A DNA stretch of 6,120 bases from Phycisphaerae bacterium (GTDB lineage Bacteria > Planctomycetota > Phycisphaerae > Sedimentisphaerales > Anaerobacaceae): NCBI GenBank assembly GCA_030630315.1, contig DAOVNI010000109.1, positions 1-6,120 of the forward strand, in the 5' to 3' direction. The translations under genes and the position numbers were made by a program. Below the pieces are notes generated by a model. The model worked only from the letters and a program-made list of their open reading frames with translations. It was not told the DNA's origin and did no database searches. Of the stretch, positions 1-3,331 are shown piece by piece (the stretch's first letter is position 1; each line of letters opens with the position of its first letter).

Positions 1-491
1 CTGAGCCGTCGCAGGAAGCCGTCCTGAAATTCTATGAGGAAAATAAAGAGCAATTAAAATCTGCCGAGCAGGTCAGAGTGGGCCATATAGTAAAACACGT
101 AAGCTGGCAGACGGATGAAGCCGCCGCCTATGATGTGATAAGAAAAGCACAGGATGAATTGAAAAACGGAGCAGTTTTTGAAACATTGGCCCAAAAGTAT
201 TCTGATTGTCCTGAAAATGGTGGTGACCTGGGCTATATTACAAGGGGACGAATGGTGGAAGAGTTTGAGGACGTGGTTTTTAATTTGAATGTGGGAGAAA
301 TAAGCGACGTTTTTCGCACCCGCTTCGGGTTTCATATAGCCAGGCTGTATGACAGGAAGCCGGGGGTAGTGCCCGGCCTTGAAGAAGTTAAAGGCCATAT
401 AGTAAACGAGCTTGCCGAGCAGATGCGGGGAAAAGCTGTTGACGAGTTTGTAGACCAATTAAAACCTAAAGCCAGAATCGAAGAAATATAA
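1..491 (+). CDS. Parvulin-type peptidyl-prolyl cis-trans isomerase, C-terminal part (5' end outside window)
   Basis: The frame is open from base 3 with no credible start, so the gene begins upstream; 162 residues and a TAA stop are visible. The protein would catalyse cis-trans isomerisation of X-Pro bonds, usually during folding of exported proteins in the periplasm or at the membrane (PpiC/SurA/PrsA families). Visible residues 8-24 look like the end of the N-terminal chaperone helix region (FYEENKEQ). The rotamase domain runs from about residue 24 to 118. It has the first core histidine in GHIV (H28), SDC (67-69) before the glycine-rich ENGGDLGYITRG (71-82), M84 and F88, and the closing FGFH (108-111). 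A helical tail with EEVKGHIVNELAEQ follows. Subcellular location cannot be judged because any signal peptide is outside the window. A GTG at 78 lies inside the domain and is not a believable start. Family assignment is secure; the exact member is not. Confidence 0.93.
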   Translation, partial: EPSQEAVLKFYEENKEQLKSAEQVRVGHIVKHVSWQTDEAAAYDVIRKAQDELKNGAVFETLAQKYSDCPENGGDLGYITRGRMVEEFEDVVFNLNVGEISDVFRTRFGFHIARLYDRKPGVVPGLEEVKGHIVNELAEQMRGKAVDEFVDQLKPKARIEEI

Positions 492-543
492 ACAGACCTA
501 TATAAAACCAAAAACGCAAAATCAAAACTTGAAATTTTGAATT

Positions 544-603
544 CTCGATACTCTTTAATTAACTACTCATCATCTTCGTGAGCATCGAGTATCGAGCATC
601 GAG
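544..603. repeat. Inverted repeat plus tandem (C/T)ATCGAG heptamers
   Basis: CTCGATACTC at 544-553 is an exact inverted copy of GAGTATCGAG at 587-596, separated by 33 bp. The right arm sits in three head-to-tail heptamers of the form (C/T)ATCGAG at 583-589, 590-596 and 597-603. The element lies in the gap after the isomerase gene. No T-run follows, so it is not a convincing terminator. It looks like a short intergenic repeat unit; copy number elsewhere cannot be seen here. Confidence 0.6.
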
Positions 604-651
604 ACGATTTTATCGGGCTGTTATAAAAAGCAAAAAAGTAGGCGTCTTAAT

Positions 652-680
652 TTGCCCCTTTGCGATTTTTGTGTTAGACT
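652..680 (+). promoter_or_regulatory. Candidate sigma-70-type promoter for the 688-950 transcript
   Basis: TTGCCC (652-657, 4/6 to TTGACA) is followed after exactly 17 bp by TAGACT (675-680, 4/6 to TATAAT), in AT-rich DNA. The expected start would be about 687-689, just before the TTGGGC element at 691 that can form a helix inside the transcript. Each hexamer is modest; the spacing and the strong terminator about 260 bp downstream make the call reasonable. Confidence 0.45.
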
Positions 681-687
681 TTAATTA

Positions 688-950
688 AGGTTGGGCAAAA
701 CATAAAGCAGATGAGACCGGCTTAGATTTGTTTGTCCTGAGCGCGTCCGTCTATTGAGTGAGTTCATTGGCCCAATTTAGTAATCCTGCTCTGGGGGGGA
801 TAACTCGGCAGTAGCATCCAGGCAGGATTGAAGGTAACGCTTCTCGCTTGCGAGGACTTTGAGTATAGCCCCGATGTATTGAGGTAGGGGGGGACATATA
901 AGTTTCTTTCCGAGTTGGGCCTCTGCGCCCTGTGCGCAGGGGCTTTTTTT
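688..950 (+). ncRNA. Unidentified structured RNA (free-standing ncRNA or terminated leader upstream of nrdR)
   Basis: There is no plausible reading frame here, but the stretch starts at a promoter-like sequence and ends in a perfect intrinsic terminator, giving a transcript of about 263 nt. Helices visible by eye are as follows. TTGGGC (691-696) pairs with GCCCAA (770-775). AATCCTGC (782-789) pairs exactly with GCAGGATT (822-829), extended past one bulged T by CTGG (791-794) with CCAG (818-821). TTCTCG (841-846) pairs with CGAGGA (851-856) closing a CTTG tetraloop. CCCC (869-872) can pair within the G-run at 887-893. The terminator stem closes the 3' end. I looked for hallmark sequences of SRP RNA, RNase P RNA, tmRNA, 5S rRNA and cobalamin, TPP, SAM and yybP riboswitches and saw none. 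A divergent 6S RNA cannot be excluded, although the 5' end pairs with the middle rather than with the 3' end. Its position upstream of nrdR also allows a leader role. Confidence 0.5.
919..950 (+). terminator. Strong intrinsic terminator
   Basis: GCCTCTGCGC (919-928) pairs with GCGCAGGGGC (934-943) over ten base pairs including one G-U, with a 5-nt loop (CCTGT). Seven T residues (944-950) follow directly. This is a textbook rho-independent terminator on the plus strand. It ends transcription about 145 bp upstream of the nrdR promoter. Confidence 0.9.
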
Positions 951-1093
951 ACAAAAAAATTACCGGTAAAAAGAGCTGTGAGTTTTTTTAAGCTTTTTTC
1001 GTTAGTGCTTATCCAGCCGTGGATTGGGAGCGACCATAATAAAATTTAACAGCTTGAGAATCACGCCGATTAGCAGTTTCCACAAGATTTTTT

Positions 1094-1121
1094 TTGACAT
1101 ACTATATATTGCCCTTAGAAT
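1094..1121 (+). promoter_or_regulatory. nrdR promoter (sigma-70 type)
   Basis: TTGACA (1094-1099, perfect -35) is followed after 16 bp by TAGAAT (1116-1121, 5/6 to TATAAT). The start is expected near 1128, giving a leader of about 73 nt before the GTG at 1201. It is the best-matching promoter in the window. The spacer is filled by an NrdR-box-like sequence, which would place repressor directly over the polymerase site. Confidence 0.72.
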
Positions 1122-1145
1122 ATGCAAACCAGCGAGATGTAGTGT
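1099..1145 (+). promoter_or_regulatory. Tandem NrdR-box-like operators (boxes at 1099-1114 and 1130-1145)
   Basis: The published NrdR box consensus is acaCwAtATaTwGtgt. Box 1, ATACTATATATTGCCC (1099-1114), matches about 12 of 16 positions, including the whole ACTATATATTG core. Box 2, CAGCGAGATGTAGTGT (1130-1145), matches about 10 of 16, with a nearly complete right half. The boxes start 31 bp apart, the spacing of about three helical turns known for NrdR operators. Box 1 lies between -35 and -10 and box 2 just past the expected start. Together they suggest autorepression of nrdR when dATP/ATP-loaded NrdR is present. Box 2 alone would be weak; the spacing is what supports it. Confidence 0.55.
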
Positions 1146-1200
1146 TGTCTTGATGAGCTGTAAATAGTTTTTGGTGAATTTTTTGAGGTGGGCTTGGCTT

Positions 1201-1701
1201 GTGAGGTGTCCCTTTTGCAAGGAGGATCAGGATAAGGTTGTTGATTCGCGTTCAAGCGATGCCGGTAGAGTAATCAGACGCCGCCGTCAATGCCTGGCGT
1301 GCAAAAGACGGTTTACCACCTATGAAAAGATAGGTGAAAGCTTTAAGCTCTACGTGGTCAAAAAAGACAAATCCCGCATTCCTTATAACAGGGACAAAAT
1401 CATTGGTGGTTTGCAGAAGGCTTGTTACAAGAGACCTGTCTCGGCAGAGCAGATTCGACAGATTGCCGACAAGGTGGAAGAAAGTATATTCCGGAACTTC
1501 GACAAAGAGGTTTCATCAGCCTTTATCGGCGAAAGCGCAATGAAGCATCTTCGCCGGGTCGATAAGGTCGCGTATATTCGTTTTGCGAGTGTCTATCGTG
1601 ATTTCAAGGATGCGGGCGAATTGATTGAAGAAGTCAGTCACGTTATTCAGCAAGCCGACCATCTTGGACAGCCGACGTTTTTCAACGGGCCGCAAGAGTA
1701 A
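1201..1701 (+). CDS. nrdR: Transcriptional repressor NrdR (zinc ribbon plus ATP-cone)
   Basis: NrdR represses ribonucleotide reductase genes in response to ATP/dATP bound by its ATP-cone. The 166-residue product has the family architecture. A zinc ribbon has C3, C6, C31 and C34, with VVDSR at 13-17 and the arginine-rich DNA-binding segment GRVIRRRRQCLACKRRFTTY at 22-41. The ATP-cone spans about 49-139, ending in the signature VAYIRFASVYRDFKD (123-137). Start choice: the GTG at 1201 gives the family's usual N-terminus MRCPFC and has GAGGTGGG at 1185-1192 at 8-nt spacing. The longer frame from TTG 1171 would add ten atypical residues (VNFLRWAWL). The promoter upstream carries NrdR-box-like sites, so autoregulation is likely. 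An ATP-cone gene follows after 77 bp in the same direction, probably co-transcribed. No reductase gene is in the window. Confidence 0.96.
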   Translation: MRCPFCKEDQDKVVDSRSSDAGRVIRRRRQCLACKRRFTTYEKIGESFKLYVVKKDKSRIPYNRDKIIGGLQKACYKRPVSAEQIRQIADKVEESIFRNFDKEVSSAFIGESAMKHLRRVDKVAYIRFASVYRDFKDAGELIEEVSHVIQQADHLGQPTFFNGPQE

Positions 1702-1778
1702 GTGTTCGTCGACTCACAACGACTCAGGAGGCATAGTGGTTGTTGAATTTGCAAGGAGGCAAAAGGGAGGAGATAAAA

Positions 1779-2354
1779 ATGCAGCTTAAAGTCATAAAAG
1801 CAGACGGCAGTGTCGAAGAATACCTGCACACCAAAGTCATAGGGACCATCAGCAATGCTCTTGGCAGGATTGGTCAGGCGGATATATGCATTGCAGAACA
1901 GCTTGCCGAGGTGGTGACATATTTTCTTTATCGCAAACAAAAGCGCCGTGCCGTAACCAGTAGCGAGATTTTTTCCATAATTAAGGCGGTTCTGGCGGCT
2001 ACGAGGTATGAAGAAGCCGCAGTTGCGCTGAGTGAACACCATTTTGAGCGCAAGCTTAAACGCTCCCGAATTGAGGTTCTTTCGATTGATATTCAGGAAC
2101 TGGCCGATGCCGAGCTGCTCTGCAAGGCCGAGGAGCCGGACGGCAGGTGTCGGTGGGACAAGTCCAGAATAGTCAACGATTTGGTGACCAAGCATAACGT
2201 TTCTCTGCAAACGGCCAGAACAATTGCTTCGATGGTTGAGGAGAAAATCTTCAGCATTGGAATCACACTGGTTTCAGCCAGTTTGATAAAGCAGCTTGTT
2301 CTGGGCGATGCCGCTGCGGTCCTGCAGGCGCAGCGCCAGTTGCAAACTGTTTAA
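1779..2354 (+). CDS. Stand-alone ATP-cone domain protein
   Basis: The 191-residue product starts at ATG 1779 behind GGGAGGAG (1765-1772) with 6-nt spacing; the frame is open upstream to 1740 but with only a TTG and no better site. Residues 1-95 match the ATP-cone fold that regulates ribonucleotide reductases and NrdR: LKVIKADGSVEEY at the N-terminus, a middle helix pair, then TSSEIFSIIKAVL (60-72) and a YEEAAVAL helix. Residues 126-177 begin WDKSRIVNDLV and end VSASLIKQLVLGD. They look like a second, partial cone-like segment, reminiscent of the linker after the cone in class III (NrdD) enzymes. There is no zinc ribbon, no reductase barrel and no glycyl-radical or radical-SAM motif, so this is neither a second NrdR nor a reductase. 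Placement directly after nrdR suggests a nucleotide-binding partner or sensor in deoxynucleotide control; that role is inference. Confidence 0.8.
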   Translation: MQLKVIKADGSVEEYLHTKVIGTISNALGRIGQADICIAEQLAEVVTYFLYRKQKRRAVTSSEIFSIIKAVLAATRYEEAAVALSEHHFERKLKRSRIEVLSIDIQELADAELLCKAEEPDGRCRWDKSRIVNDLVTKHNVSLQTARTIASMVEEKIFSIGITLVSASLIKQLVLGDAAAVLQAQRQLQTV

Positions 2355-2404
2355 GGCATACCTTGTATTTCGTATCTCTTGGTTCTGCCGGGGGTTTGTT
2401 TAGC

Positions 2405-2423
2405 CGTCGCCGGCACGGCGACG
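2405..2423. terminator. GC-rich perfect hairpin after the ATP-cone gene (possible terminator)
   Basis: CGTCGCCG (2405-2412) and CGGCGACG (2416-2423) form eight perfect base pairs around a GCA loop, 50 bp after the stop of the ATP-cone gene. There is no T-run on either strand, so this would be a non-canonical or rho-assisted stop, or part of a dispersed repeat. The hairpin is certain; its function is not. Confidence 0.35.
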
Positions 2424-2459
2424 AAATCCGTCCTCTATCCTCCGTCTCCTCCCTTCATC

Positions 2460-2492
2460 ATTCATTATTCCTTGTTCGATATTCACTATTCC
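2460..2492. repeat. 12-bp direct repeat in AT-rich spacer
   Basis: ATTCATTATTCC (2460-2471) recurs as ATTCACTATTCC (2481-2492) with one mismatch and a 21-bp period. It lies in noncoding DNA between a pyrimidine-rich stretch (2430-2457) and the palindromic repeats that follow. It could be low-complexity drift or a unit of a short intergenic repeat. Confidence 0.45.
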
Positions 2493-2495
2493 CCT

Positions 2496-2533
2496 TGTTA
2501 TTCCGAGCGCAGCGAAGCGGAGTCGAGGAATCT
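2496..2533. repeat. Dispersed-type palindromic repeat, GGAAT form
   Basis: The element runs TTGTTATTCCGAGCG...GAGTCGAGGAATCT, with ATTCC (2500-2504) inverted as GGAAT (2527-2531) and an inner TCCG/CGGA dyad (2502-2505 with 2518-2521). Sequences of this type (cATTCCGAGCG...GAGGAATCT) occur as dispersed intergenic repeats in many environmental bacterial genomes. No coding potential is evident. Confidence 0.6.
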
Positions 2534-2542
2534 ATTTTAAAA

Positions 2543-2573
2543 ATTGTCATTGCGGGCGAAGCGCAGCAATCTC
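2543..2573. repeat. Dispersed-type palindromic repeat, GCAAT form
   Basis: The element runs TTGTCATTGCGGGCGAAG then CGCAGCAATCTC, with ATTGC (2549-2553) inverted as GCAAT (2566-2570). It has the same layout as the GGAAT form ten bases upstream (TTGTyATTsC, GC-rich middle, GsAATCT), so the two appear to be related variants placed head to tail. Confidence 0.6.
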
Positions 2574-2594
2574 AAAATTCCTCGCAAAAAAGCG

Positions 2595-2623
2595 TTGACT
2601 CTGCTGCCAATGGCCAATACTAT
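2595..2623 (+). promoter_or_regulatory. Candidate sigma-70-type promoter for the FHA gene
   Basis: TTGACT (2595-2600, 5/6) and TACTAT (2618-2623, 4/6) are separated by exactly 17 bp. The start would be near 2630, giving a leader of about 105 nt. That leader holds a small hairpin, GTCCG (2669-2673) with CGGAC (2681-2685). It begins just after the palindromic repeats. Confidence 0.55.
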
Positions 2624-2734
2624 ACCCACCAATCGATATTATGTTAAGTCTATCTTGATGCCGTCTAGGTCCGGCCCTGACGGACTCGATACCCAACGAG
2701 AATCCAGAATCGGGAATTGAGGAAAGGAGTTGCA

Positions 2735-3106
2735 ATGGCTTCTATCATTGTAATGTCAGGAACCAACGAAGGCGACTATTACCCACTCGGTCGTCGCACG
2801 AATGTCATCGGCCGCGATGAGGTCCTTCCAATCCAGATCCTTGATGAGCATGTTTCCCGTAAGCACGTGCAGATCCGTTTCGACAAAGACGGGACTCGAT
2901 ATTACGCGCTCGATATAAAAAGCAAACACGGCGTCTTCATCAACGGTCGAAAAATCCACGACGAGACCATCTTGGCCGACGGCGACCAAATCCGCATCGG
3001 AGCAACTACCCCCTTGTTCACGGAGAAAGACTTCGCAGACCGTGAAAGTGCGCTGGCCCACTTCAAGAAAGTCGGTGAGCGCGGACGCCCCACAGTTATT
3101 GATTGA
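2735..3106 (+). CDS. Small FHA-domain-only protein
   Basis: The 123-residue soluble protein consists almost entirely of one forkhead-associated domain, a module that binds phosphothreonine peptides in signalling by serine/threonine kinases. ATG 2735 is chosen because AAGGAG (2724-2729) stands 5 nt upstream; a TTG at 2717 would lie before that site. The FHA marks are G26-R27 in VIGRD, S41-R-K-H44 in HVSRKH, the SKHGVFING turn (63-71) and LADGDQIRIG (80-89). The usual asparagine of SxNG is histidine here (H65); His occurs at this position in some known FHA proteins, so binding is not ruled out. The C-terminal 34 residues are charged and probably flexible. No kinase, secretion component or other domain is attached, and no kinase gene is in the window. 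The gene stands alone with its own promoter. Partner unknown. Confidence 0.9.
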   Translation: MASIIVMSGTNEGDYYPLGRRTNVIGRDEVLPIQILDEHVSRKHVQIRFDKDGTRYYALDIKSKHGVFINGRKIHDETILADGDQIRIGATTPLFTEKDFADRESALAHFKKVGERGRPTVID

Positions 3107-3154
3107 GAGGTCCTTATTGTTCCGTTCCCATCTCATATAAAATTTCTAATGGGG

Positions 3155-3183
3155 TTGACGCTGACCGGCTCCATAGTTACAAT
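3155..3183 (+). promoter_or_regulatory. pckA promoter (sigma-70 type)
   Basis: TTGACG (3155-3160, 5/6) and TACAAT (3178-3183, 5/6) are separated by exactly 17 bp. A start near 3190 gives a leader of about 140 nt before the pckA ATG, containing the nested hairpin at 3230-3289. This implies that pckA is transcribed separately from the FHA gene. Confidence 0.65.
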
Positions 3184-3229
3184 CCCGTGGCTTTTTTGAA
3201 TGCGTCATCCAGCACCCGCTGTTTTGCTT

Positions 3230-3289
3230 GCCCCTCTGCTTCTTGCGAAGCAAACCGAGGAGCTTCGCAAAAACGAAGCAGCGGGGGGC
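3230..3289 (+). promoter_or_regulatory. Nested stem-loop in the pckA leader
   Basis: From outside in: GCCCC (3230-3234) with GGGGC (3285-3289), CTGCTTC (3236-3242) with GAAGCAG (3275-3281), and GCGAAGC (3245-3251) with GCTTCGC (3262-3268) around a 10-nt loop. About 19 base pairs form with small internal loops. No T-run follows, so it is not an intrinsic terminator. It ends 23 nt before the AAGGAGG ribosome site of pckA. It may stabilise the mRNA, serve as a regulatory leader, or be a repeat-derived insertion. Confidence 0.55.
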
Positions 3290-3331
3290 ATCGACGGACT
3301 TGATTAAATGCTAAGGAGGTAATGGCCGCAA

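Noticed and set aside
522..540. TCAAAA/TTTTGA inverted repeat after the isomerase gene as a terminator
   Set aside because: The stem is only six mostly A-T pairs with a 7-nt loop and no following T-run, too weak to call.
688..950. Identification of the structured RNA as 6S RNA, SRP RNA, RNase P RNA or tmRNA
   Set aside because: The conserved core sequences of SRP RNA, RNase P RNA and tmRNA are absent, and the 5' and 3' ends do not form the long closing rod expected of 6S RNA; left unidentified.
1171..1200. Upstream extension of nrdR from a TTG start
   Set aside because: It would add residues unlike any NrdR N-terminus and would place the best ribosome site inside the gene; GTG 1201 gives the family-standard MRCPFC start.
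1002..1220. Minus-strand open frame of 72 codons
   Set aside because: It overlaps the nrdR promoter, boxes and start, has low-complexity hydrophobic sequence and no recognisable domain; it is a chance frame.
1647..2210. Minus-strand open frame of 187 codons opposite the nrdR end and the ATP-cone gene
   Set aside because: The plus strand carries recognisable conserved domains here, while the minus-strand product resembles nothing; it is a shadow frame.
2496..2573. CRISPR-like pair of repeats
   Set aside because: There are only two copies, they differ in sequence, and there is no spacer of regular size; they fit dispersed palindromic repeats instead.
2363..2647. Plus-strand open frame of 94 codons in the spacer after the ATP-cone gene
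   Set aside because: It reads through a hairpin, a direct repeat, both palindromic repeats and a promoter, with serine/arginine-rich low-complexity sequence and no ribosome site.
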